Positions 33,055 to 43,588 are shown, counted from the first letter of the stretch. The stretch: DNA of 64,000 nt from Rhynchonema sp. JSB1_4 (GCA_030248065.1 JASAMV010008519.1:1-64000), one strand, 5' to 3'. Program-made: numbers and translations. Notes: a model not told the origin generated them from the letters alone.

Positions 33055-34396
33055 AAATTCAAATTCAAATTTTATCTGCAAGCTTACGCGAAGACCTTCA
33101 CAAGATCCGGAAAAAACCCTTAAAATAAAACAGTGTTAATAACAAAGAATGTGAACATGAATGAATAAACGACAATGGAAACGCACCGGTGAGATGAGAC
33201 CAACCAAACGAGCCAAACTAGCACAACCAACACACAACAACGGCAAATTCAGCAACGGATGACGAGAATGAGAATACGATTTTAAATATTGATGATGATC
33301 TGAAACAGTGGTGTAGCTACCCAGGCGGGGCGGCAACCTACTGTACCACCCAAAATGCGGGGCGGCAACCTACCTACTGTACCAGCCGAGCTAGGGGGGG
33401 TCGTACCACTTGGGGGGGGGGGTCATCTGGAAACCGAAATTTTTTATGTCTAAATACTGAAGAAAATGTGGCCTAAAACACTAATTTCGCGCGCAGCGCG
33501 CGATTTTTCGCCTATTTGCAGACTAATATGCTAATTTTGTGCAATTTTAAGCCAAAAATGTATGTTTTGGGTGAAAAGTTAGGTGGGGCGGCAACCTACC
33601 TACTGTACCAGGGGAGGGGCGGCAACCTACCTACTGTACCAGGCGAGGGGCGGCAACCTACCTACTGTCCCGTGGGGGGGGGCACCCCCCCCCACCCCCC
33701 CCTCAGCCACACCATTGATCTGAAAGCAGCAACCCAGTGACTGAGGAGATCAGTCAACGACGGCTGAAAATTTTGAGTTAATGTGGCAAGAAACTACGTC
33801 TCGACCACGTGAGTTTAGTTTAGTTTTAAAGGCCGCAATTGAGGCAGCAGAGACGACGCCCTCTGGTAGCCTGTTCCAGAGGTCCACGACACGATAGGCC
33901 CAGTACCCGGACAAGTCCGCACCCGCGCCATGGACTCGACACAAACTGTGGGAGTGCCCTCGGGTTGGGCGGCCGGTGTCACGAGATGGAAAGAAGGATT
34001 CCTTGGTTACCCCAGGTATGTGACCGTGAATGACCTTGTACACAAGCACAAGATCGTTCACGGTCCGGCGATAAATTAGGGGGTCTAAATTTAGGGCATG
34101 CAAACGCTGTTGGTAAGACAGTGTCTGCATGCCAGGTAAATAGTAAGTGAACCGACGTTGAATTTTTTCAACGTTTTTAGCTAAAGTGACATTTTGAGGG
34201 GACCAAATGGACATGGAAAATTCCAGTAAAGGGCGGACATAGGCCAAATAAAGTTTTCGGAGGAAGTCGAGATTTCGACTGTGAAAGTTTCGGCGGATCG
34301 TCTTCTCCATTCTGCTGGCGTCAGCCACAATTTTACCAATATGTGACTCAAACTTTAAGTTTTGTTGGTCTATTAAGACACCCAAGTCCCGGACAT
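33055..34396 (-). mobile_element. Non-LTR retrotransposon 3' part, longest copy, split by a MITE
   Basis: The minus-strand ORF of 211 codons (34385-33750) encodes the end of a reverse transcriptase: LGVLIDQQNLKFESHI, then LYLAYVRPLLEFSMSIWSPQ, a block typical of LINE-type enzymes just after the catalytic region, and QRLHALNLDPLIYRRTVNDL. The YxDD box is missing, so it is 5'-truncated. The 3' tail ends in TTCAAATTCAAATTC-type repeats at 33055. A MITE (33306-33717) lies in the 3' UTR. Family (CR1/Jockey-like) is inferred. Confidence 0.87.
33306..33717. mobile_element. hAT-like MITE in the retrotransposon 3' UTR, 8-bp TSD
   Basis: The ends CAGTGGTGTAGCTACC and GGCTGAGG-side CAGCCACACCATTG are flanked by perfect ATCTGAAA (33298-33305 and 33718-33725). 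Arrays of GGGGCGGCAACCTACC with CTACTGTACCAG lie at both ends, with a GCGCGCAGCGCGCG hairpin near 33489. Uninterrupted copies of the retrotransposon at 4.4 and 5.3 kb show the empty site (near 5380: TCAGATCGTCATC). Confidence 0.88.
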
Positions 34397-34790
34397 GGGG
34401 TGGTGAAATAATTTTTTATATTTATTTTTAAATAAACCTTTTTTTCGAAAATATAAATTACTGTAATTTTAGTCACTATAATCTCTGCAAATCCCGGCCC
34501 GATCCTAAATCTCTGCAATCCATCGTTCCCAGGCACCCCCCACGCCCCAAACCTCGTGACGTGATTTTCAAAAGTGAAATCGAAAGCGTGCCGGGAAGAC
34601 TGATTATAAATAAAACGGATTAAACGGATTTTCCGGATTAAACGGATTTTTGCGTGCTGGGGGGAAGACTGATTATGGACTGGAAAATAAAACGGATTAA
34701 ACGGAATCCAGCTGTAGCTTAGTCCTGAACCAAGGCTTGGGCTTAGGTTTGAGTTCAGGCTTAGGCTTAGGCTTAGGCTCACGTTAGCGC

Positions 34791-35692
34791 CAGTGTTGGA
34801 GGTACTCTGGAGGGGGGATACCTACTGTACCGCGCTCGGCGAGGGGGGATACCTACTGTACCAGAGCCGATGGCCTGGGGGGGTTATGTACCTAGGGGGG
34901 GGGGTTTGGGGGGGTTGGGGGGGTTAGGTTTTGGGGTAAAAATTTTTAATGTGTTTATTATGTGTGGAATCGTGTGAAAACGTAGTACCGTAAAAACCTA
35001 AATAGAAGGGGGGGGCTCTATTAACTCACTGACCCCATTTTGGGGGGGCTCTATTACGGGGGGGGGCTCTATTCCGGGGGGGCCTCTATTAATTCACTGA
35101 CCCGAACCTGAAAAATTGTTCCCAGAAATACCCCCAAAAACCCCTAAAAAGGGGGTTGAAAGGATGTTTTTTCGCTTGTAATCGCATTTATTCGTGTCTA
35201 TTCGTCAATAGGAGGCGTATTATGTGCTCTGAACGAACAACAAACATGCATAAATGTACCTGTATACCACTATCAAGCCTTAATACACTACAGTATAGGG
35301 GATGTTACTTAGGGGGGGGGGGCTCTATTCCGGGGGGTGCTCTATTAATTCACTGACCCCTTTTTGGGGGGGCTGTATTACGGGGGGGGCTCTATTCCGG
35401 GGGGGGCTGTATTTAGGTTTTTACGGTATTTGCGCGCGTAGCGCGCGAATTTGGGGTAATTTGAGGTAAAAACCACTGATTTAACACTAATTTTGGTCAT
35501 TTTGATCAAAAAATGGCACTTTTGAGGCAAAATCGGGGGGGATACCTGCTGTACCGGGGTGAAAATCGGGGGGGATAACTAATTTACCATGCCAAACATA
35601 GGGGGGAAACCTACTGTACCACGCGCGGGGGGAGATACCAACTGTACTGGGGGGGTGATACCCCCCCAAACCCCCCCCGTCCTCCAACACTG
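34791..35692. mobile_element. hAT-like MITE of the CAGTGTTGGAGG family, 8-bp TSD
   Basis: The ends CAGTGTTGGAGG and CCTCCAACACTG are flanked by GTTAGCGC (34783-34790 and 35693-35700). GGGGGATACCTACTGTACC motifs and a GCGCGCGTAGCGCGCG hairpin at about 35430. An A-type MITE is nested inside it. Confidence 0.9.
34988..35426. mobile_element. A-type MITE inserted at TA, with a visible empty site elsewhere
   Basis: The ends CCGTAAAAACCTAAATA and TATTTAGGTTTTTACGG between TA (34986-34987 and 35427-35428). The homologous host element at about 2740-2755 has the unoccupied sequence ACGTAGTATTTGCGCGC, which proves the boundaries and TA duplication. Confidence 0.92.
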
Positions 35693-36333
35693 GTTAGCGC
35701 ACATATTTAGGCTTGGGCCTTGACTCAGGCTTAAACTTAGGCTTGGGTTTAGGCTGAATACATGCGTGGCATGCATAGCACTCGTAATCAGTCTTCCTGG
35801 GAAACGGCCCTGGGGGGAATGCTGATTATGCGGATTCCGTTTAATCCGTTTTATTTTCAAATTCATAATCAGTCTTCCCGCCAGAGCCTCTGCAGGGTGC
35901 AGTGATTACAATAGTAATCAGTCTGCCATCACAACCATCGAAAGTTCTCTTTTTATTCTGTGCGGAGGAGACGAGAAACTGTGTTGCCAAAGTTCCTGGC
36001 CTCACATCCACAGGCGGAAGATTGTAATAGCGCTGAAAGATGATTAATAATTCATAATGTTTACTAACTGATAAACAACTTCTGATGAGGCAGGATGACA
36101 ATGACAGATACAGCAACATACGGTCAGAACGTTAGTTTACCAAAAAGTAGGCCACATCGGCTCACAGGCGCAGGTTGATTGCTTTGTTTGTTTGTTGTTT
36201 TGGACCACAACAACAAACACTATCTGAAAGTAGACAACACCGACGGCTTGGCTAAATCCATCGGCATTTGGCAATTTTCACTCGACGGCTGGCTGATTTA
36301 CCAAACACATTCAATCAGCATTCAGAAGTAAAT

Positions 36334-37885
36334 ATGTTTTTGTTATTGACGGTCGTGTTCACGTTAGTTGTGATGTCAACGGCGTCGGGTGATGCAGCCA
36401 GACTTTCTAGAGGTGATGTCAACACAACTTCTTTTGTCCACCATTTACTTTCAATTTGTCTTTTTTCAAAAATTTTCTTTCAAGTTTGCGACGCCATCCC
36501 TCATCCTCACTTCACAACAACAAACAACACATGCGTGCTGTTCAAACGTCTGGTCTCGAACTGGACCAGTGCCCAGCAATACTGTAAGTCCATGTACAGG
36601 ACCGGACGATTGGCTGTCTTGGACAGCAAACAGAAACTGGACATGGTTGCGAAGATGATATCGCCGTTCGTAAGTCGTTTTGCCTTTTTGTCAGCGGCTA
36701 GATCTAATCAACATTTGTCAACACTTATGCACTTGACAGTTCCAAGCTGCCATCGGGCTGCATCAAATCATCGAAGCTGACGGACATCATAAAAACTGGT
36801 ACTGGTTGAATCCGATGGGAAAAGAACTGGTTATCAATATTTATCACTATTATCAACATTACTAAATTTGCATCAGATGCACGTCTCATCTGCACTTTCA
36901 CAACTATATTAACACAGGAACAAGTGCCCGTTGAGTTCATGACCCGAAACTCGGCGCCATTCATGAGCCGATACCAAACATTGGGTACGGTAACCCACAA
37001 AGGACAACTAAATGACGTCCAGACCAACTACTTGGACGGCGCTGTTTGTGAAATTGGTGACTGATTTTTCATCGTTAGCAAATCACTGGTAGATCCAGAA
37101 TAGTACTGTAACTCCAAAAGGTCGACATTCATTTTCTTCAGATGTACCTATCTCCTACGGCGATAAAGGCAAGTTTGATTTTTGGGTCCTTTTACGCAAA
37201 TGTCCCAAACTACTGCCAAACACAAGTGCACGTTGGCCAAATGTTCCTGCTAACCGCGCAGGTCTACAAATCGTCCACGACCAACTGCTCGAGTTTTGCT
37301 ACGCGCACCAAGGCATGGTCTCCGGTGGGCGATGCTTCTTCGTCCCTGAGAAATCAGGCAAAACCTGGGATGAATGCCGGGCAATGGCCGAGCAAGAGTC
37401 AAACAGCCGAATCGCTCGAGTTTCATCGCACGAATTTCAGCGAAAATTGTCCGACGCGCTGCAGTTTATGACAACAGCGGTGAGCACCTGTTCTAAAGCA
37501 ACGATGTAACCCGATCCCCAAAAAGTCACAGGATGGCTTTATACGGTGGCCCAGAAGGTTTCCCTTCCCCAAAAAGCTTAAGTTTAACCTTGCCTGCTTA
37601 ACAAATTACGCTTTATATGAAGCCCCCAGTCGTGTTGTCTGTAACAGGTGACTAAAGTTCTTATTTTGAGGCATCGAGTTAATTAATAGTCCAAACTTTC
37701 AGTTGCAAACTTGGATTCACACCGATCTGATCCAGTCCCGTCAGCAACGCATCAGTCAAACACCGAACCAATCACGGTTCTGCACGGTCTTGCAGCGAAT
37801 CGCTCACGGGAAGTATGAATTGAGAGAACGTTACTTTCCATGTCAAAGTCGAGCACCGAGATGCCTGATCGAGAAAAGTCTGTGA
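36334..37885 (+). CDS. Secreted protein with two C-type lectin domains
   Basis: Seven exons join in phase to 306 residues: 36334-36412, 36485-36669, 36740-36829, 36918-37056, 37142-37168, 37262-37479 and 37703-37885. MFLLLTVVFTLVVMSTASGD is a signal peptide. The first domain runs from about residue 40 (NTCVLFKRLVSNWTSAQQYC, then RLAVLDSKQKLDMV and NWYWLNP). The second starts at GRCFFVPEKSGKTWDECRAM and IARVSSHEFQRKL, and ends SRFCTVLQRIAHGKYELRE, PCQSRAPRCLIEK. I see no EPN/QPD or WND calcium-sugar signature, so carbohydrate binding is doubtful. The intron after 37168 uses a GC 5' site (AAAG then GCAAGT). No transmembrane segment. Nematodes have large families of such proteins, often in immunity; no orthologue can be assigned. 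Confidence 0.88.
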
Positions 37886-38035
37886 ATGTTTTGGTATTTT
37901 GAATATATCAAACTTGGTGGTCGGTCCGTTCCTGTCTTGGCTTTGGCCACGTGACTTGGCGTCAGCGTAAAAAAGGCATCTAATCGCCTTCTGGGAACAA
38001 TCTCCATTCAGCAGGCGTTTGTAACGTTGCTCGAA
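37780..38035 (+). repeat. Left arm of an inverted duplication covering the lectin gene's last exon
   Basis: The second half of the last lectin exon and about 150 bases of 3' flank (GGTCGGTCCGTTTCTGTCTTGG-type sequence) recur in reverse orientation at 40150-40415. Confidence 0.75.
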
Positions 38036-38359
38036 ATTGTGGCATCACCATAACTATCGAAATATGCCTTGAAAAACCACATGACCTGATACCGTAAGAC
38101 CCGATCTCATCACCAGCACCGAACACCGCCGGCGTAATTCCGCCACCGCTGTTGTAAATTTAACGTAATGCAATGCAAATGCAATTTTTTAGTTCAGTTT
38201 TTTTTCGAAATGCATGGATGTGTAAGGAATGAACGAATCCCGCCTTCAGTTCAGACTGTCGTGTGGCAATGAGGATTTACACATACTGCCCCCCCCCCCG
38301 ATGTAGTTGTTGTTTTAAACCTGGCAATATGGTGCTGAAGTCATAGTTATGGTTTTCAG

Positions 38360-39875
38360 CATTTCACACCGACGAGTACAAACCAGTTTGGACGGACAAA
38401 ACGCTGGCTGCGACAGAAGAAGGCGCAAATTATCAGCTGTCATCCCGGCACGCGCTCGACGGGGGCATTCGAGAATGTGCCTTTCGATGTTTCAGTGTGA
38501 GTTTGCGGACGTTTAGGGTCAGATGGAATATGCGTGCCGACGTTTAAATGATCATGAACCGGCGTCCGTCAAATGTGGTGATCGGATAGGGGCTGCTTTG
38601 GTCACGTGTCTGTTTATGTTTACTTTACGTTTACAACAGTAGTGTTCTACTTTATGGACCCCAGTAAGGGGAGAAATCCAGTGGCAAGTTCCAGGAGACA
38701 ATTGACAATAGGGACGGGACTGTCAACAGTGAGAGGCCTGAGCCTACTTGCGAACCTCCGACCAGGGTTGTTTCAAAAAAAGTGGTTAATTAAAAAAAAT
38801 TAAAAAAAATTTTTTTGAAACTCAGATTTTGCTTTTTTTTAATAAAAAAAGTTGCCCAAAATGGGCTGAACTGTCCAAAAACTGCCTTTTTTGAGGCAAA
38901 AAATGGCACATTTTTCTGAGGACGGGACAATTTTTCCAAAATCGCGCCTGCGGCGCCCTGTATTGTCTCCAAATTTGTACAGGGATGCGCGGGGTTGGTC
39001 TTTTATAGTGATGTGGCACCGATAATGTACTACTGCATGCTACTACACCTGTATATATGCAGGTCTGGCGCAAAACCGGGTGCGCAAAGTCGATCTGACA
39101 CGCAAGATTTGGGCTGTAATCGATATTTTTGATGGTCGTACATATATCACATATACGGCATTAGATGCATTAAAATACGTTGTACGGCATGCTGCAATAC
39201 ATTAGAGTAACATCGTTAGTGAACATCAACCTCAGACTGGTCGGATACCATAGAATCTGCACAATACTACCGGGTGTCACCACAAAAGTTGGGTCTCAGA
39301 CGAAAATTTTTCAATTTTTGAAAAAAATATGTTGTATCGATTTCATTTATCCTGAAACGTCGTTTGCAACTCTTTTCCTAATAAAAACAATTTTCGTCAA
39401 AAAAAATTAAAAAAATTAAAAAAAGCTCGTTAATTTAAAAAAATTTTCAACCCTGCCTCCGACATTGTGGGTGCAAGTCTTCTGACTTGTGAAAGAAACG
39501 TCGTTTTTATTGCTTAATCGTGTGGAGCTTTCCTGGTAATGCCCTGCATCATATCCTTCTTTCATCCATCTTTGCTGTCGAACCTTCCCCAGATGTAGCG
39601 GTGTGTCTTGGCGTTGCCTGCTGGTCGGCCGTGCCGGCATCAGCAAATCAGGCAGATAATCTCCATGACCAAAATTCGAAAGGTGGCACAAAACGTTATT
39701 CGTTTTGCAGCAAGCGGCAATGAGCAGCGGAACGCCGTGTCTCACATTCACCTTCAACACCGTCTCCAAATCGTGCCAATTGTTTCTGGCCAAGTCACAC
39801 GACCTGATTGACAATCACATGGCCACGGTCAACGATGAAATGTACGTCACCGTGTACGACAGAGTCGAGGACTAA
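38360..39875 (+). CDS. 3' exons of a PAN/apple-like domain protein, 5' part not found
   Basis: Exons 38360-38496 (starts with two bases of a split codon) and 39711-39875 join in phase. They give HALDGGIRECAFRCFS, then QAAMSSGTPCLTFTFNTVSK and SCQLFLAKSHDL, ending YDRVED and a stop. The spacing C-x3-C ... C-x3-F-x-F-x(6)-C-x-L is that of a PAN/apple module (protein or sugar binding in secreted proteins). No signal exon is visible upstream, where the inverted-duplication arm lies; the gene may have lost its start or share exons with the lectin gene. A hAT-like element sits in the intron. Confidence 0.55.
38763..39455. mobile_element. hAT-like element with CAGGGTTG ends, 8-bp TSD
   Basis: CAGGGTTG and CAACCCTG ends are flanked by CCTCCGAC (38755-38762 and 39456-39463). 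About 690 bp, with A/T homopolymers near both ends and a unique centre (TACGGCATTAGATGCATTAA) shared, reversed, with 46401-47121. No transposase ORF. Confidence 0.9.
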
Positions 39876-40003
39876 AGAGGGCGTGAAGAAAGAACGAAAA
39901 ATGCAATTAACTGTCATTTTATTATATCATGTATGTGAATGCTTAAATTAGGGAAACGCCAAAAAACAAGTGAAAGTGTATACGTTCGCATGCATGATGT
40001 ATA

Positions 40004-40145
40004 GGCAAACTAATTACACATCAACATGAGCTCGATTTCGCAGCTGGCAGAATAGTGAAGCATTCTGACGTGGCTGCTGATTTGGGAGATGTTACACGTT
40101 GAAGAATGCAAAGTGGAGCATGACGATTTTCTCTTTCTATTCGTT
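40004..40145. mobile_element. E-family foldback, left half
   Basis: CATGAGCTCGATTTCGCAGC and GAATGCAAAGTGGAGCATGA match the 23.4 and 48.3 kb copies. The mirrored right end is missing, replaced by the inverted-duplication arm. Confidence 0.65.
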
Positions 40146-40149
40146 TTGA

Positions 40150-40415
40150 ATTTCAAGCAACGTTACAAACGCCTACTGTATGGGGCATTGTTCCAAGACG
40201 GCGATTAGATGCCCTTTTTACCCTGTTCCTCAAGTGACGTGGCCAAAGCCAAGACAGAAACGGACCGATCACCAAGTTTGATGTATTCAAAATACCACAA
40301 CATTCACAGACTTTTCTCGATCAGGCATCTCAGTGCTCGACTTTGACATGGAAAGTAACTTTCTCTCAATTCATACTTCCCGTAAGCGATTCGCTGCAAG
40401 ACCGTGCAGAACCGT
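40150..40415 (-). repeat. Right arm of the inverted duplication of the lectin last exon
   Basis: Reverse complement of 37780-38035 with scattered changes. It keeps the reading frame of the lectin C-terminus (FCTVLQRIAYGKYELRESYF, then CLIEKSL and stop at 40304). Confidence 0.75.
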
Positions 40416-40702
40416 GATTGGAGGTAAACGAGGTGTGAAAATGGCTGATACGACTGCCCTAAACTGAATGGAAATGAAACTTGCAATTTGCAATTTCCAT
40501 GAGCGCAAGTGACCGGCGGCGCGATCGGAATTTGCGGCTTGATCACGCCACTCAGACTCGAGCCACCCATCTCGACCGACACCATTTGTCGTGCGTCATT
40601 TTTTTCACTCAATTGTGTCGGGGTTACGGGATCTGTTGCCAGCTGTCCAGGACAAAGAAAAGGTGCTGTCGACAATTTTGGGTTCCCACATCCAAAAGGC
40701 AC
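40304..40702 (-). pseudogene. Chimeric 132-codon ORF ending in a duplicated lectin exon
   Basis: The minus-strand ORF starts with unknown sequence (MGGSSLSGVIKPQIPIAPPV at its centre) and ends with the duplicated lectin C-terminus. The Cys-containing middle (PPVTCAHGNCKL, GQSYQPF) faintly recalls an ML/NPC2-type domain, but this is weak. No upstream exons with matching splice sites were assembled. A broken or fused copy is the simplest reading. Confidence 0.35.
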
Positions 40703-42720
40703 CTTATCTTAAACCGCGCTGTACCGACGTTTCATTGCCTCGGCCCTGCCCTGTTTGTGTGCGACGTTGTACGGCAGACCAATCAACGGCAGGCGATGCT
40801 CTCCATTCACACACACCAGACCAGTTCGATGCAACGCGTCCCGACAGGAGTAGATGAAAATATTTCCAGATGCGAACTTTGGTTGTGGAAGTAGAATGAA
40901 AAAAAACGAAAAGAGCACAACTGTGACACCCACATAATTCGCGCAATTTTGCCATGATCTCAATTCGGCCATCTACGGTCTACTTCGGTGTCCAAATGAC
41001 CTTGCCGCTGTGCTGGCCGTGATACTGCTTGCCGGTGACATGGTCAAGTTGGACGATGGGGAATGGCGGTATGTGGATAGGCAGACAGACATGAAAAGAA
41101 TTTCATCACGTACTATTTTAACCGTACACCCCCAGAGCCGACATGAATATCAGCCTTTTGTTCAGATTGGTTTGAATCAGGAGGTTTTGGTTCTTTCGCG
41201 AAACAGCACCAGCAGCAATCGAAAATGAACGACGGATCGGGATGTGCGTCTCGTGATGATTGCGTTCAGGATCCCTGTACGGAATGCGGCCAAGAATAGC
41301 AGATAATAAAGTGAAAGAAAAGAAAAAGAGTAACAGGTTATGGTAGTCACATGAAAAGAAAAACTGAGTTGCATGGCACTACAGTAACCTTGTCAATCTT
41401 TTTCCTTTCTTTGATTTTCGTGAGCTCATTCTCTGCCATTTCATGGCTGCTCATTCGGTACAGGGATTCTAAACCCAATCATCATGTCCATATTCTGTTC
41501 GATCCGGCATGCATTTTCGATTGCTGCTGGTACTGTTTTGCGAAAGAACCAATACCACCGGATTCAAGCCTATTTCATTTGACCAATCTTAACAAGCAGG
41601 CTGATATGCATGTCGGCTCTGTGGGTGAACTGCTAAACAAAACTACTTGAATTTGTTGCATTCACTGTTTTCTTGTCCACATTTCAGTGTCGACATTCCT
41701 CACCGGCCGACCCAGGGTTGGGCAAAAAAAAAAATTTTTTTTTTTTAAAAAAAAAATTTTTTTTTGAAAAAAAAAACGGTTGTCGAAAAAATTTTTTTTT
41801 TTAAAAAAAAAATTTTTTTTTTAAAAATTTTCGGGGGAACAAAATGTTCTAAAACGTCCAAAAATGGCCTTTTTGGGGGTTATTTTTTGTCATTTTTTCT
41901 CAAGGGTCGAAAAATTTTCTTCACAAAATCACCTTTGGGGCATGTATTTGGTACCTAAGATACCCCAAATGATGTTATTATACCTTCCCGTAATACATGG
42001 GACACAGTATGCATGTGCCTACAGGGTACTTCGATGTCATACCCCATCGGGTCGGTCATATACGACTGATTCAGCTACCCGACAAGTATTTCTGCAGCTT
42101 ATATTCTCAATTCTGTGTGGTTTATGAGTGAACCTTGCTTATTCGGCCACAAACTGTTGTGTCCGATACCACAGAGCAGCAATCATCGGTCCATATCAAG
42201 CACAGACTGTTGGATCGCACCGAAATGACGTAAACACCCTTGATAAGTGATGCAAACCAAGTCACAAAAGTGACTTGTCAATTAAAGTTGCATTTGTTCG
42301 CGATTTTACGCGTTTTTTAAGCAAATTTGGTAAAATTTCCCCGAATCTCAGACTTTTTAAAAAAAAATTTTTTTTTTAAAAAAAAAATTTTTTTTTAAAA
42401 AAAAAACTTGTTTAAAAAAAAAATTTTTTTTCCAACCCTGGGCCGACCTGACCACGTAACTGGCGACCAGTATTAGCGTGCACAACGGCAAGGGCATTTG
42501 GGCACCGAAGAAAAACGTCAAGGGGGCAATTGAGATTACGGCAAAATTGCGCGCCATGGACCGGTGTCAATAATCTGGGTGTCAGGGTGGTGCTTTTCCG
42601 TTTTTTTCTCCCCAATTCAAGAATCAAAGTTCGGTTTCAAAATATTTCCATTGCAACCTTCTGTCCGAGCCCGTTGCATCGAACTGGTCTCGTGTGCGTC
42701 GCATGGTCACATTTTGTATG
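40690..42720. repeat. Imperfect inverted segmental duplication containing exon-like sequence
   Basis: About 40700-41340 (plus) aligns with 42720-41345 (minus), including intron-like stretches. Both arms keep an exon-like frame: QFCHDLNSAIYGLLRCPNDL on the plus strand near 40935, and QFCRNLNCPLDVFLRCPNAL on the minus strand near 42545. Each frame ends at a 5' splice site (GTATGT and GTGAGG). Downstream in both arms is a short ADMNISLLF / ADMHISLLV tail. So this looks like a two-copy gene fragment of unknown family. The right arm is split by a transposon. Confidence 0.6.
41713..42440. mobile_element. hAT-like element with CAGGGTTG ends at an exon edge, 8-bp TSD
   Basis: It is flanked by GGCCGACC (41705-41712 and 42441-42448). 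The interior near both ends is long alternating A and T runs; the middle (41860-42300) differs from the other CAGGGTTG elements. It lies at the junction of the QFCRNLNCP exon and its GTGAGG splice site, so on the minus strand the exon's last bases are duplicated and the original splice site is pushed to the far side. Confidence 0.88.
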
Positions 42721-43318
42721 ATATTTGGTATAAAAAGCGCGAAATTCTAAACAAGCACTAGATAAAAACGACTTTTCAAAAATGGAACAAGCACTAGAAA
42801 AAAATGACTTTGGATTTGGCCCCCTCTTGGCCAAAAGTTGGATGCGCCACTGAGTTCAGGCTCTTTTTTCAGTTTGTCATTATAATTCGTTGTATAACTG
42901 CACAGCTTCCGAAAAAAATGTTTATCAGCATTTTATGGTACATTTCCGCAGAAAATAGAAAAGCTCTAAATCGCAGAAACAAGCATGTTGACGATAACAT
43001 CACCGAGAGAAGCAATATAACACACACGCACATGAACAGAGAAGACGAACGTGAAGCACAAAGCAAAGAACAAAAAAGCTACAGAAAAAATCAATGCATA
43101 ACATGAAATTCCATTATGATCAAACACTAGGCTCAATCTAGAACACAAAACAATTGATTTTAAAAGGCAAACTTGCAGAAGGACATATAAACACATGGGG
43201 CAACATAGCGAATTATCACTGCATCACCACCAAATCAGTCTGTTCAAACCCGAAAAAGTAACACGCATGTTTCACGTGAACCAGTATTCTTTGAAATCGG
43301 TCGTACAGGTACAGTAAA
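42721..43318. other. Unassigned stretch, no gene recognised
   Basis: AT-rich, with a 100-codon plus ORF (42804-43106) of low-complexity polar composition and no domain. I see nothing I can support. Confidence 0.4.
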
Positions 43319-43588
43319 GGCAGTCTACAGGAGGTTGTCACCACGGAATACCATAATCCTGATCTGAAAGGATCGTGGCGAGACCATTTTGTTTTTATCT
43401 ATGTTTTACGTGTCAGCACTAACACCAACCATCATTTAGAAGTTTTGAAGATCGACGCGCACGATGACAATTTCCAGCTTGCTGCCGCTAACACACGTGT
43501 CGATAAGCAGCGATGAGCATGGGTCTCGTAACGATCCTTGCACGTCAGGATTACGGTATTCGGGTGACAACCTCCTGTAGACTGCCTC
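43319..43588. mobile_element. Short element with GGCAGTCTACAGGAGG ends
   Basis: GGCAGTCTACAGGAGGTTGT at 43319 is mirrored exactly at 43564-43587. A further inward match (GGAATACC...ATAATCCTGA against TCAGGATTACGGTATTC) extends the inverted repeat to about 45 bp. About 270 bp, no ORF. No duplication confirmed. Confidence 0.7.

Larger units (their letters stand above)
34592..35881. repeat. GGAAGACTGATTA-family element with TTAGGC arrays, split by a hAT-like element
   Basis: Left block GGGAAGACTGATTATAAATA near 34592 and right block TAATCAGTCTTCCCG near 35868 are inverted. TTAGGC units lie on both sides of the insertion (34735-34780 and 35700-35760). It is the same type as 12150-13120. Confidence 0.6.

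Noticed and set aside
40304..40702. ML/NPC2-like domain in the 40-44 kb region
   Set aside because: Only loose Cys and Pro spacing in three separate fragments on both strands; the order and phases do not assemble into one domain.
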